Below are positions 15,668 through 23,880 of a stretch of 32,257 nucleotides of DNA, piece after piece. The stretch comes from Micavibrio sp. (GTDB lineage: Bacteria > Pseudomonadota > Alphaproteobacteria > Micavibrionales > Micavibrionaceae). Made by a program: the position numbers and the translations under genes. Positions within the stretch are counted from its first letter, which is position 1; each line of letters begins with the position of its first letter. The DNA lies in NCBI GenBank assembly GCA_027075555.1, contig JALTAZ010000129.1, positions 1 through 32,257 on the forward strand. The letters run 5' to 3'. The notes beneath the pieces are model-generated. The model was not told the DNA's origin. It made no database searches and worked only from the letters and a program-made list of their open reading frames with translations.

Positions 15668-16314
15668 TCGTATATTAGTATTTTTTTCACTTCCCTAAAA
15701 ACACTCTCGAACATTTCTGTGCTAAGGCGTCCTGTATTGGTATTGTAACGAGAACAATGATAAGAATCTATTAACGCCAGGTTTTTATTAAGGTTATGTA
15801 TATGGCAATGCCCAAATTTAAAGACAGATTGTCTGCACTTTGTTGCTTTTAAAACCGCATTATGAGAAACAAGCCCAAGACTTAGTATAACTTTTAAATT
15901 TGGCATGGTTGCTATCTCAGTTTTTAGAAATTGCAAGCATGTATTTATTTCCTGACCAGTTACTTTATTTTGTGGGGGAACGCATTTAACCGCATTTGTT
16001 ATGCGCGCATTTATTAACTCTAAATCATCATCTTTTTTTGCTTTATACTTTCCTTTAGCAAAACCAAATTTTAAAAGTGTGCCATAAAGCAGATCTCCTG
16101 CATAATCTCCTGTAAAGGGTCTGCCAGAGAAATTTGCCCCCTTTAGTCCCGGGGCAAGTCCAACTATTAGTAGTTCTGACTCTTTTGAACCAAAAGATGG
16201 CACAGGTGCGTTATATTTGTCAGGGAATTTCTTTCGATTTTCATCAATAAAAGATTTTAAACGCGGGCATAAATCGCAATCAATATTAGGAAGCAGTTCA
16301 TACATTATATCCAT
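15664..16314 (-). CDS. Uracil-DNA glycosylase, family 5-like (UdgB type, Fe-S)
   Basis: A 216-residue DNA repair glycosylase. Motif 1 is GLAPGLKGANFSGRPFTGD (residues 52-70) and the late motif is SYHCSRYNTNTGRL. Four cysteines at 13, 16, 111 and 126 fit the [4Fe-4S] ligands of family 4/5 enzymes. The GANxxGRPFTGD and HxSxxNxxTGRL patterns point to family 5 (UdgB), which removes uracil and also acts on other deaminated bases, rather than family 4. The start is uncertain: ATG 16305 is a near alternative. It lies between an NYN-domain gene (41 bp upstream) and an overlapping methyltransferase gene. Confidence 0.87.
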   Translation of the reverse strand: MDIMYELLPNIDCDLCPRLKSFIDENRKKFPDKYNAPVPSFGSKESELLIVGLAPGLKGANFSGRPFTGDYAGDLLYGTLLKFGFAKGKYKAKKDDDLELINARITNAVKCVPPQNKVTGQEINTCLQFLKTEIATMPNLKVILSLGLVSHNAVLKATKCRQSVFKFGHCHIHNLNKNLALIDSYHCSRYNTNTGRLSTEMFESVFREVKKILIYE

Positions 16315-16354
16315 ATATCCATCATGGAGAAGAAAATATTTTCGTCAAGCAATC

Positions 16355-16942
16355 TTATAATGTTTCAACATTAAAATCATGTTCTGATTGCGCAGAGGTG
16401 GAACTATCCCTTTGTATATAGGGGGCAAGTACATCTAAATCCAAAAAGTGATCAGCTTGCCTGCGTAAATCATCTGAAACCATTGGGGGCGTAGATTTTA
16501 TTGTACTTACTACAGTTACGCGAACACTCTTACGTTGAACCGCTTCTATAAGGCGACGGAAGTCTCCATCACCAGAAAATAAAAGTATATGGTCAACTTT
16601 ATCTGCCATTTCCATCATATCAATGGCAAGTTCTATATCCATATTACCTTTTATTTTTTTACGACCCTGAGAGTCTGTAAATTCCTTGGTTGGCTTTGTA
16701 ACCATAGAATAACCATTATAATCCAACCAATCCACTAAAGGTCTTATTGGTGAATATTCTTGCTCATCAATCAGTGCTGTATAATAAAATGCCCGCACTA
16801 AACGACCATTAGATGCCATCCATTCCAATAATGCCTTATAGTCAATATCAAAATCCAGCGCCCGCGACGCAGAGTATAAGTTTGATCCGTCAATAAAAAT
16901 GGCTACTTTTTCATCTTTATAAAAAGGGATATTATTTATCAT
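16355..16942 (-). CDS. NYN/PIN-like domain protein (LabA/DUF88 family)
   Basis: A 195-residue protein with a NYN (PIN-like) nuclease domain. The acidic metal-binding residues are visible in order: FIDGSNLY near residue 17, KGNMDIELAIDMM mid-protein and LFSGDGDFRRLI near residue 120. Members are thought to be metal-dependent RNases. A divergent pairing with rpoZ is common in alphaproteobacteria, as here. The C-terminus (from about 175) is a polar tail. AAGGA 6 nt upstream supports the start. Activity is inferred from the intact acidic residues. Confidence 0.88.
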   Translation of the reverse strand: MINNIPFYKDEKVAIFIDGSNLYSASRALDFDIDYKALLEWMASNGRLVRAFYYTALIDEQEYSPIRPLVDWLDYNGYSMVTKPTKEFTDSQGRKKIKGNMDIELAIDMMEMADKVDHILLFSGDGDFRRLIEAVQRKSVRVTVVSTIKSTPPMVSDDLRRQADHFLDLDVLAPYIQRDSSTSAQSEHDFNVETL

Positions 16943-17124
16943 TTATTATCCTTAAAATACACAAGAGTTACCCGAGAAAAACTTTAATAAAACTCAAATA
17001 TTAGTTTTTATTTATATTAGCACTTCTATATTGTGAATATATAAAATTCAAGCGATTTATATCTTCATAAATTAAGTTTTTAGAATTTTTAAGGGCTTTA
17101 TTATAATTATTTTTATTAAGGTTG

Positions 17125-17153
17125 TTGATTTTTGGCTTATCACAAACTATAAA
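17125..17153 (+). promoter_or_regulatory. Putative housekeeping promoter of rpoZ
   Basis: TTGATT (17125-17130) and TATAAA (17148-17153) have an ideal 17-bp spacer, 36 bp upstream of the rpoZ start codon. This is the best sigma-70-like match I see in the window. The rest of the 247-bp gap is AT-rich and holds the divergent NYN promoter region, with no further feature seen. Confidence 0.6.
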
Positions 17154-17189
17154 CGCAGGTTATATGGCATGTAAGAATAAGGTTTTATA

Positions 17190-17597
17190 ATGGCACGTGT
17201 AACAGTAGAAGATTGTCTTGATAAAGTAGAAAATCGTTTTGAGCTTGTTTTAATTGCATCTCAGCGCGCTAGGAAAATTGGCACAGGGGCTGCTTTAACG
17301 GTGGATCGTGATAATGATAAGAATACGGTTGTGGCGCTTCGTGAAATTGCAGAAGAAACAGTCAGCGTTGATTCTCTTAAGGAAGAGATGATACAAAGTT
17401 ATCAAAGATATCTTCCCCAAGATCAAGAAGACGATATTGTTGATCTTATGGATGGTGAGAAAGAATGGGAAGAAATTTCTAAAACATCTGCTGCTGGTAT
17501 ATATGCGAGTGAGGAAATTGGTGCGCCTAGTTCTGATGAAGATGATGGAGATGAAATAAAAGGCGATCCTTCCTTAGGGGATATTGTTGGAATTTAA
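17190..17597 (+). CDS. rpoZ: RNA polymerase omega subunit
   Basis: A 135-residue omega subunit. The N-terminal [20 protein letters not shown] and the following [12 protein letters not shown] are the conserved omega core that clamps the beta' C-terminus and, in proteobacteria, contributes to the ppGpp site. Residues from about 80 form an acidic, variable tail typical of alphaproteobacteria. It is followed by a terminator and then rsh, the ppGpp synthetase/hydrolase, so effector synthesis and target subunit are neighbours. A short AAGG lies about 6 nt upstream of the ATG. Confidence 0.96.
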   Translation: MARVTVEDCLDKVENRFELVLIASQRARKIGTGAALTVDRDNDKNTVVALREIAEETVSVDSLKEEMIQSYQRYLPQDQEDDIVDLMDGEKEWEEISKTSAAGIYASEEIGAPSSDEDDGDEIKGDPSLGDIVGI

Positions 17598-17639
17598 TCT
17601 GTGATATCACTTTTTAGTGATATAAAAGCTTAGTGATAT

Positions 17640-17670
17640 AAAAACCGGGTGTTCAGCTCGGTTTTTGTTG
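17640..17670 (+). terminator. Rho-independent terminator after rpoZ
   Basis: AAAAACCGGG and CTCGGTTTTT form a 10-bp stem (one G-U) around a 7-nt loop and run into a T-tract. A second, weaker hairpin (ATATCAC/GTGATAT, 17604-17623) lies just upstream. It separates rpoZ from rsh, although read-through is possible. Confidence 0.8.
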
Positions 17671-17776
17671 TCTTATTCATCTGTTATATAAAATATATTT
17701 GGTAGCACTAATAAACCATGCTAGCCTTGAACAAAATTGTGCACTGCAATGGGGTTATGGTTATATAAGGGAATAT

Positions 17777-19933
17777 ATGGATCATCTCAAAAAACTAGAA
17801 GATACTATAGCAAAATATCAGCCTGATTTTGATCGTCAGGTAGTTAAGGAGGCTTGTAACTACGCTAAGGAAATGCATGATGGGCAGTTTCGCTCTTCTG
17901 GAGAGCCCTATTATACCCACCCAATAGAGGTTGCTATAATCCTAGCCGATATGAATATGGACATTACCACTATTATAACGGCTATATTACATGATACCGT
18001 TGAGGATACTGATGCAACATTTGAGGATTTAGAGAATAAATTTGGTAAAACTGTTGCCGATCTTGTTAATGGCGTTAGTAAGTTAACGCGAATTGAAAGT
18101 CAGACTGTAGAGGGTAAGCAAGCAGAAAATTTTAGGAAACTGCTTTTGGCTATGTCAGAAGATATTCGCGTATTATTAGTTAAGTTGGCAGACCGATTGC
18201 ACAATATGCGAACAATAAGCGGTATTAAAAAACCAGAAAAACGCAGGCGTATATCACTGGAAACACTTGAAATATACGCCCCCTTAGCAGAACGAATTGG
18301 TGTTCACAGAATTAAAGAGGAGCTTGAGGATTTATGTTTTGAGCAGATAAACCCCGAAGCACGTGAGAGCATAACTAATAGGCTGTCATATTTGCGTAAA
18401 GAAGGGCACGACGTTGTTAAGGCAATTATTGATGAACTAGAAGGGGTGCTTAAAGATTCTGGTATAAAAGCACAAGTTACAGGAAGAGAAAAAACCCGTT
18501 ATTCAATTTGGAAAAAAATGCAACGTAAGAAAGTTGCGTTTGAACAATTATCAGATATCATGGCTTTTCGCGTTATGGTTGATGATATAGAAGAATGTTA
18601 TGTAGCGCTGGGTATTATACATGGTAAATATCACAGTGTTCCAGGCAGGTTTAAAGATTATATCTCAACGCCAAAGCCAAATGGTTATCGTTCTATTCAT
18701 ACAACAATTATGGGACCGCGTCGACAACGTATTGAGGTGCAAATAAGAACTCATCAAATGCATGCCGAAGCAGAGCTTGGAGTTGCCGCTCATTGGGCAT
18801 ATAAGGGCGGAAGCCAGCCAACTAAACGTGATGTTACTAAATATCGTTGGCTTCGAGAACTCCTTGAGATATTAGAGCAAGAGCAAAAGCCTGAAGATTT
18901 TTGGGAAAATACTAAACTCGAGCTATTTGAAGATCAGGTTTTTGTGTTTACTCCAAAGGGGGATCTGATAGAACTTCCTAGCGGCGCTACGCCAATAGAT
19001 TTTGCCTATGCCATTCACTCAGATATTGGTGATAGATGCGTTGGAGCAAAAATAAACGGAAGGATAGCACCGCTAAATTCACGCTTATCTAATGGCGATC
19101 AAGTAGATGTTATTACCGCTAAAACTCAAAACCCCTCACCAACTTGGGAAAGGTTTGTGGTAACAGGCAAAGCGCGCTCTCATATTAGAAAATATATAAG
19201 AAACCAGCAGCGCGATGAATTTATTATTCTTGGTAAGGCTATGATACAAAAGGTTTTTCGTCAAGAGGATTACGAATTTACAGAAAAAGCCATATCAGGT
19301 ATATTAGGCCAATTTAATGCAGAAAATATTGAGGATATTTACGCTAAAATAGGTTCGGGCGTTATTGTTGCTCGCGATGTATTTAAGGCAATTTTTCCTG
19401 CACATAAAACAGAAATGGCGCAGCGCCCTTCAGAGCTTATGGATATAGTATCAAAGGCGCGCAAGCCCGAAGATGTTGGTCCGATGCCAATTAAGGGATT
19501 GATCCCTGGCATGGCAATGCATTTTGCGCGTTGTTGTCACCCCTTACCAGGGGATAGAATTGTAGGAATTGTTACAACTGGTAAGGGCGTTACTATACAT
19601 ACTATTGATTGTGATACTCTTGAGACTTTTGCAGATTCACCAGAGCGTTGGCTTGATGTTTCATGGGGCGATCAAGGCAATTCCCCTGAATCTCAGGTTG
19701 GTCGCCTGGTTATGACTTTTGCAAATGAAACCGGCGCTCTTGGGACGATTACAACTGTTATAGGCAAAAATGGCGGTAATATCACGAATTTAAAAATCAC
19801 AAATCGTTCACTTGAATTTTGGGATATTACGATAGATATTTTCGTAAATGATACCAAGCATTTAAATAATATTATTGCTGCTTTGCGTGCGACACCTTGC
19901 ATTATCTCGGTTGAAAGAGCAAGGGGCGGTTAA
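17777..19933 (+). CDS. spoT: Bifunctional (p)ppGpp synthetase/hydrolase (Rsh/SpoT type)
   Basis: Makes and degrades the stringent-response alarmone. Domains in order (718-aa numbering): HD hydrolase with intact HDTVEDT (His72, Asp73), synthetase (about 230-345) with RFKDYISTPKPNGYRSIHT, TGS (about 386-446), a Cys/His-rich CCHPLPGD region and a C-terminal ACT domain. The R-x-K-D version of the synthetase loop and the intact HD site indicate a bifunctional alphaproteobacterial Rsh rather than a RelA-only enzyme. The track starts at TTG/GTG-like 17699, but ATG 17777 has a strong AAGGGAA 5 nt upstream and matches the family N-terminus, so I use it. The single rsh plus rpoZ arrangement is canonical. 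Confidence 0.93.
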   Translation: MDHLKKLEDTIAKYQPDFDRQVVKEACNYAKEMHDGQFRSSGEPYYTHPIEVAIILADMNMDITTIITAILHDTVEDTDATFEDLENKFGKTVADLVNGVSKLTRIESQTVEGKQAENFRKLLLAMSEDIRVLLVKLADRLHNMRTISGIKKPEKRRRISLETLEIYAPLAERIGVHRIKEELEDLCFEQINPEARESITNRLSYLRKEGHDVVKAIIDELEGVLKDSGIKAQVTGREKTRYSIWKKMQRKKVAFEQLSDIMAFRVMVDDIEECYVALGIIHGKYHSVPGRFKDYISTPKPNGYRSIHTTIMGPRRQRIEVQIRTHQMHAEAELGVAAHWAYKGGSQPTKRDVTKYRWLRELLEILEQEQKPEDFWENTKLELFEDQVFVFTPKGDLIELPSGATPIDFAYAIHSDIGDRCVGAKINGRIAPLNSRLSNGDQVDVITAKTQNPSPTWERFVVTGKARSHIRKYIRNQQRDEFIILGKAMIQKVFRQEDYEFTEKAISGILGQFNAENIEDIYAKIGSGVIVARDVFKAIFPAHKTEMAQRPSELMDIVSKARKPEDVGPMPIKGLIPGMAMHFARCCHPLPGDRIVGIVTTGKGVTIHTIDCDTLETFADSPERWLDVSWGDQGNSPESQVGRLVMTFANETGALGTITTVIGKNGGNITNLKITNRSLEFWDITIDIFVNDTKHLNNIIAALRATPCIISVERARGG

Positions 19934-19938
19934 GTGGG

Positions 19939-19953
19939 GCAAGCAGAGCTTGC
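19939..19953. other. Short perfect hairpin after spoT
   Basis: GCAAGC-AGA-GCTTGC is a perfect 6-bp hairpin with a 3-nt loop, 5 bp after the spoT stop. There is no T-tract, so it is not a standard terminator; it could protect an mRNA 3' end. The remaining 190 bp to the DUF2062 gene is AT-rich and contains only the candidate promoter listed separately. Confidence 0.4.
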
Positions 19954-20074
19954 ATTAATGATTGGAAGGTTAATGTCATAAAAATTTATATCTTCATTTA
20001 TAAAAATTTTGAACAATTCCAATATAATAAATAAGTATCATTTATATTATTCTTAATAATCTTATATTAAAAAG

Positions 20075-20108
20075 TTCTTTTATACATAGCATATACTGTA
20101 TAATGTAT
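20075..20108 (+). promoter_or_regulatory. Candidate promoter with overlapping inverted repeat, DUF2062-acpS unit
   Basis: A perfect TATAAT -10 box (20099-20104) lies 18 bp from a weak TTCTTT -35. ATACAT (20082-20087) and ATGTAT (20103-20108) form an inverted repeat that brackets the spacer and overlaps the -10, a position where a repressor could act. It lies 41 bp before the start codon. Confidence 0.4.
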
Positions 20109-20144
20109 CACACGGGTTAAAGACCAAGAGTTGATGTATGGATA

Positions 20145-20720
20145 ATGTTTAAGAGGCGCAAACCTTTAACGCTGTATCAGACGGCTAAGCAGTTTTTTTT
20201 TCCTGCAATGGGGTGGAAGCGCTCATTGATTTATATGAAGCATCGTCTTTTGCGCGTTGCTGATACTACGCACCGTATAGCTTTAGGTCTTGCTATTGGG
20301 TTTGGGGTTTCATTTACCCCTTTATTAGGTACTCATTTTATTCAAGCAGCGATCATTGCCATTATTTTGCGTGGTAACGTAATTACTGCAATGATGGGAA
20401 CTTGGATCGGTAATCCGTGGACCTTTCCATTTTTTTGGTGGGCTGGTTTTTCGTTTGGTAGCTTCTTATTCGGCTTTTTTGGAATTGAAGGCGCTACAAG
20501 TATACCAGAGCATATAAGTATTTCTATTATTTATAATAGTTTTTGGTCACTTTTCATGCCGTGGATGTTAGGCGGTTATATATTATTGATTATTAGTATC
20601 ACGCCAAGCTATATCATATATTATAAAATAATAGAAAGCGCAAAGAAAGCTAGGGATAAGGCTAAGTTATTGCGCATAAAAGAGCGCAAAGACGCGCGAG
20701 AAAAGGCATTAAAAAAATGA
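20145..20720 (+). CDS. DUF2062 family membrane protein
   Basis: A 191-residue protein with three or four hydrophobic segments. The DUF2062 signature is present: ALGLAIGFGVSFTPLLGTH, then the GNVITAMMGTWIGNPWTFP segment. The C-terminus is strongly basic (KERKDAREKALKK). The family's function is not established. The stop overlaps acpS in an ATGA, so the two are coupled; a DUF2062 gene between rsh and acpS is common in alphaproteobacteria. Weak ribosome-binding site. Confidence 0.88.
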   Translation: MFKRRKPLTLYQTAKQFFFPAMGWKRSLIYMKHRLLRVADTTHRIALGLAIGFGVSFTPLLGTHFIQAAIIAIILRGNVITAMMGTWIGNPWTFPFFWWAGFSFGSFLFGFFGIEGATSIPEHISISIIYNSFWSLFMPWMLGGYILLIISITPSYIIYYKIIESAKKARDKAKLLRIKERKDAREKALKK

Positions 20721-21118
20721 TTATTGGCATTGGCAATGATATTGTTGATATAAGGCGAATAGAAAAAATTTTAAATAATCACGGCGCTCGTTTTGAAAAG
20801 CGTTGTTTCACTAGCCTAGAGCGTAAAAAAGCAAGAAGTAGAAAGGCATCAGGAACAAATATACATGTATATGCAAAGCGATTTGCGGCAAAAGAGGCTT
20901 GTTCTAAGGCTTTAGGTACAGGTTTTTCAGGATCAATTTATATGAAAGATATAGGCGTTGTCGAAGATAAAAATGGCCGCCCTTTTTTAGAGCTTAAAAG
21001 AGGGGCATTAGAGCGTCTTTATGAAATAATACCTAAGGGAAAGAAACCAATTTTGCACCTATCTTTAAGTGATGATCCCCCATTTGCTCAGGCTTTTGTT
21101 ATTATAGAGGCATTGTAG
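20717..21118 (+). CDS. acpS: Holo-[acyl-carrier-protein] synthase
   Basis: Transfers 4'-phosphopantetheine from CoA to acyl-carrier protein, activating fatty-acid synthesis. The 133-residue length is typical. GIGNDIVDIRRIE near the N-terminus carries the metal-binding Asp8, and RFAAKEACSKALG carries Glu60 of the family signature. The start overlaps the upstream stop by 4 bp. Lies in the conserved acpS-lepB-rnc-era order. Confidence 0.95.
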   Translation: MIIGIGNDIVDIRRIEKILNNHGARFEKRCFTSLERKKARSRKASGTNIHVYAKRFAAKEACSKALGTGFSGSIYMKDIGVVEDKNGRPFLELKRGALERLYEIIPKGKKPILHLSLSDDPPFAQAFVIIEAL

Positions 21119-21221
21119 GTAGTGTAAGTGGGTAGTGTAAATTATTTTCTGCTGTTTGTAATAATAATTTTTGTGGATTCTTCGCTGGTATTTTATTCGT
21201 TTTTACTGTAAATCGGTTTAC

Positions 21222-22055
21222 ATGTCAGAAAAATTAGAAAATACCGTAGAAGATGCTCCTAAAAAGCCAGATGGTGATAAGGAACCTGTGTTGCTCAAAA
21301 AAGGAGAGCTTAGCGAGTTTTTTAAAACCGCATTAATAGCAGTCTTAATTGCTTTATTTATAAGGTCAGTCTTTTTTGAGCCATTTAACATTCCCTCAAG
21401 CTCTATGAAGCCAACTTTGTTAATTGGTGATTATTTATTTGTTAATAAGCCAGCTTATGGATATAGCAAATATTCATTTCCTTTTGGTATTGCTCCTATG
21501 GAAGGACGGGTTTGGGAGAAACCTCCACAACGTGGTGACGTGGTTGTCTTTGCATTACCTTCTAATACAGGAATAGATTATATTAAGCGAGTTATTGGAT
21601 TGCCAGGTGATACTGTTCAGGTGCGTAGGGGGCGTTTATTTATAAATGGTCAACTTGTTCATAGAGAGCTTGTAGGCACTACAGAAATAAAAGAAGATGG
21701 GGGCAATGTTCAAATAGTTAATGAATATATTGAAACCCTGCCTGGTGGAGCAGTACATAGAATATATGAAGAGTCTGATTTAGAGCATCTAGATAATACA
21801 GAGGAATTCATAGTTCCTGATGATCACTATTTTATGATGGGAGATAATCGTGATAATTCTGCTGATAGCAGGGTTATGGGTTTTGTACCATTTGAAAATA
21901 TTATTGGCCGCGCTGATTTCCTATTTTTCTCAACTAATGGATATGCTCGTTTGTTTGAAATGTGGAAATGGCCGTGGAGCATTCGCTATGATCGCCTTTT
22001 TATGGATATTGATCCAGTAAGACAAAAAGAAGAACATAATAATTCTGATAATTAA
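21222..22055 (+). CDS. lepB: Signal peptidase I
   Basis: Inner-membrane serine protease that removes signal peptides from exported proteins. With ATG 21222 as start the protein has 277 residues: a short cytoplasmic acidic/basic leader, one TM (about 36-52) and the periplasmic catalytic domain. Catalytic Ser61 lies in NIPSSSMKPT, general-base Lys122 in DYIKRVIGLPGD, and the C-terminal box GDNRDNSADSR is intact. The track's start at TTG 21171 would add 17 residues (including WILRWYFIRFY) with no counterpart in the family; I reject it. Ribosome-binding site weak. Confidence 0.94.
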   Translation: MSEKLENTVEDAPKKPDGDKEPVLLKKGELSEFFKTALIAVLIALFIRSVFFEPFNIPSSSMKPTLLIGDYLFVNKPAYGYSKYSFPFGIAPMEGRVWEKPPQRGDVVVFALPSNTGIDYIKRVIGLPGDTVQVRRGRLFINGQLVHRELVGTTEIKEDGGNVQIVNEYIETLPGGAVHRIYEESDLEHLDNTEEFIVPDDHYFMMGDNRDNSADSRVMGFVPFENIIGRADFLFFSTNGYARLFEMWKWPWSIRYDRLFMDIDPVRQKEEHNNSDN

Positions 22056-22069
22056 GAGGGCTCTACTAT

Positions 22070-22756
22070 ATGACTAAGCCTATAGAAGAACTTCAACAAA
22101 AGCTGGAATATAAATTTAAGGATTCAACGCTTTTGCAAATGGCTCTTACTCACTCAAGCACCGGAGAGGTAGATAATTATGAGCGTTTAGAATTTCTAGG
22201 AGATAGAGTTCTTGGCTTGGTGATTGCATCTTTATTATTCAGGCGTTTTCCTGATGAAAAAGAAGGCGATATGGCAAAACGCCTAGCGTCTCTTGTGCAA
22301 GGGCAGACAATAGCAGATATTTCACATGGCATTTCTCTAGGAGAGTTTATTTTATTTTCTGAAGCTGAGGCAGCTTCTGGCGGGGCGCAAAATGATCATA
22401 TACTGGCCGATGTTTTTGAAGCTGTTATCGGGGCGATTTACCTTGATGGTGGGTTCGAAGAATGTAAAAAATTGATTGAAAAACATTGGCAAGATGTTCT
22501 ACATACTATGCGTCGTCCTCCTCAACACCCAAAAACTGCAATTCAAGAATGGGCGCAGTCCATGGGATTGCCACTGCCCGTTTATGATATAGTAGGGCAA
22601 AGCGGTCCCGATCATGCGCCTGAATTTGAGGTAAGGCTTACCATTAAGGGGCATTCGCCAATATATGCAAAGGGTCGTTCGCGCGCCGAGGCAGAAAAGC
22701 AAGCTGCATCAGATTTTATGGCAGGAATAAGGAATAGCAGCTTAAATGTGCAATAA
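22070..22756 (+). CDS. rnc: Ribonuclease III
   Basis: Double-stranded RNA endonuclease for rRNA and mRNA processing. The 228 residues comprise an RNase III domain with signature ERLEFLGDRVLGL (catalytic Glu41, Asp45) and a second acidic pair at Asp114 and Glu117 in ADVFEAVIGAIYLDGG. A C-terminal dsRNA-binding domain (about 155-225, ending AEAEKQAASDFM) follows. It overlaps the following era start by 11 bp, the coupled arrangement seen in many bacteria. Confidence 0.96.
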   Translation: MTKPIEELQQKLEYKFKDSTLLQMALTHSSTGEVDNYERLEFLGDRVLGLVIASLLFRRFPDEKEGDMAKRLASLVQGQTIADISHGISLGEFILFSEAEAASGGAQNDHILADVFEAVIGAIYLDGGFEECKKLIEKHWQDVLHTMRRPPQHPKTAIQEWAQSMGLPLPVYDIVGQSGPDHAPEFEVRLTIKGHSPIYAKGRSRAEAEKQAASDFMAGIRNSSLNVQ

Positions 22757-23669
22757 TAATAAAAAAAAATCTAAATGTGGTTTTGTAGGTGTTATAGGAC
22801 TTCCTAATGCGGGTAAGTCAACGCTTGTTAATTCGTTGGTTGGTAACAAGGTTTCTATAGTTTCTAGAAAAGTTCAAACAACGCGCTGTAGAATTTTGGG
22901 CATTGCGTTACATGGCGTGTCGCAGATTATTTTGATGGATACTCCTGGGATTTTTAAGCCTAAGAAAACTTTAGAAAAGGCAATGGTTACAGCGGCTTTA
23001 TCAAGTTTTGATGAGGCTGATTATATTATCCATATAATTGATGCCGCAGTTAGCAATTTCTTAGATGTCAATAATGTTGTTCTAAATTCATTATCTGATC
23101 AAAATGCCAAAAAAGATAATGTTATTTTGGTTCTAAATAAAATTGATCGTATATCAAAACCAGAATTATTGACCATATCTCAAAAAATGAACGAAGTTTT
23201 TCCATATATTGCAACATTTATGATAAGTGCAATATCAGGTAAAGGGGTAGATGATCTTTCACATTATTTGGCAGAAATATTACCAGAAGGAGATTGGTTG
23301 TATCCCGAAGATCAAATAACTGATATGCCTATGCGTTTAATGGCTGCTGAAATTACGCGTGAAAAGATTTATGATCAACTTCATCAGGAAATACCATATT
23401 CAATATTCGTTCATACAGAAGATTGGGAAAATTTTAACAATGGAAGTATCAAAATATCTCAAATTATATATGTTCAAAAAGAAAGTCAAAAAGGTATAGT
23501 TCTTGGCAAAGGTGGTAGTAAGATTAAAGCAATTGGCAAAGCTGCTCGTGAAGAGTTAGAAGAAATTCTTGCTACATCGGTGCATTTGAAAATATTTGTT
23601 CGTGTACAGGAAAATTGGGCAGAGAGATCTGAAAATTATGAGATGTTCGGTCTTGATATTCCAAAATAA
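22746..23669 (+). CDS. era: GTPase Era
   Basis: Essential ribosome-assembly GTPase that binds the 3' end of 16S rRNA. The G1 motif is GLPNAGKSTL, the switch I Thr lies in KVQTTRCR, G3 is DTPGIF and G4 is NKID. The C-terminal KH domain contains VLGKGGSKIKAIGKAAREE. The 307-residue length is typical. The ATG lies inside the end of rnc. recO, often the next gene in alphaproteobacteria, is absent from the window here; gcrA follows after a 211-bp gap. Confidence 0.96.
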   Translation: MCNNNKKKSKCGFVGVIGLPNAGKSTLVNSLVGNKVSIVSRKVQTTRCRILGIALHGVSQIILMDTPGIFKPKKTLEKAMVTAALSSFDEADYIIHIIDAAVSNFLDVNNVVLNSLSDQNAKKDNVILVLNKIDRISKPELLTISQKMNEVFPYIATFMISAISGKGVDDLSHYLAEILPEGDWLYPEDQITDMPMRLMAAEITREKIYDQLHQEIPYSIFVHTEDWENFNNGSIKISQIIYVQKESQKGIVLGKGGSKIKAIGKAAREELEEILATSVHLKIFVRVQENWAERSENYEMFGLDIPK

Positions 23670-23760
23670 ACAAAAGTGGAATTGTTTCAGTATTATAGTA
23701 CAAATATAATTACGGTTATATTTTGCAATGTGGATAAAGCATTATTTTTAAATTTATCGC

Positions 23761-23789
23761 TTGGCATTTTATCATTCTTGCTGTTAGAT
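23761..23789 (+). promoter_or_regulatory. Candidate promoter of gcrA
   Basis: TTGGCA (23761-23766) and TTAGAT (23784-23789) with a 17-bp spacer. Transcription would begin near 23796, giving a leader of about 85 nt that contains the strong hairpin at 23821-23849. I saw no GANTC site in this gap, so CcrM-methylation-dependent control of the Caulobacter type is not evident. Confidence 0.45.
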
Positions 23790-23820
23790 TGTATTCATAA
23801 TCAATAACTAGAAAATGCGT

Positions 23821-23849
23821 TTAAAATCAATCGTTTGTATTGATTTTAA
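23821..23849. promoter_or_regulatory. Perfect 11-bp inverted repeat in the gcrA leader
   Basis: TTAAAATCAAT (23821-23831) and ATTGATTTTAA (23839-23849) are exact complements with a 7-nt spacer, 31 bp upstream of the gcrA start and about 25 nt into the predicted transcript. It may be an RNA hairpin affecting translation or stability, or an operator palindrome. The track's extended ORF runs straight through it, which supports the later start. Confidence 0.65.
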
Positions 23850-23880
23850 CCCGTATTTATTTCAAGGCTGGAGGGAATTA

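Noticed and set aside
17699-17776. N-terminal extension of the rsh ORF
   Set aside because: ATG 17777 has a strong ribosome-binding site and the family N-terminus; the upstream 26 codons start at a non-ATG codon and lack one.
21171-21221. N-terminal extension of lepB
   Set aside because: Starts at TTG without a ribosome-binding site and adds residues not expected before the signal peptidase leader.
23815-23880. N-terminal extension of gcrA
   Set aside because: It runs through a perfect inverted repeat and the GGAGGG ribosome-binding site of the true start, MSWTDERV.
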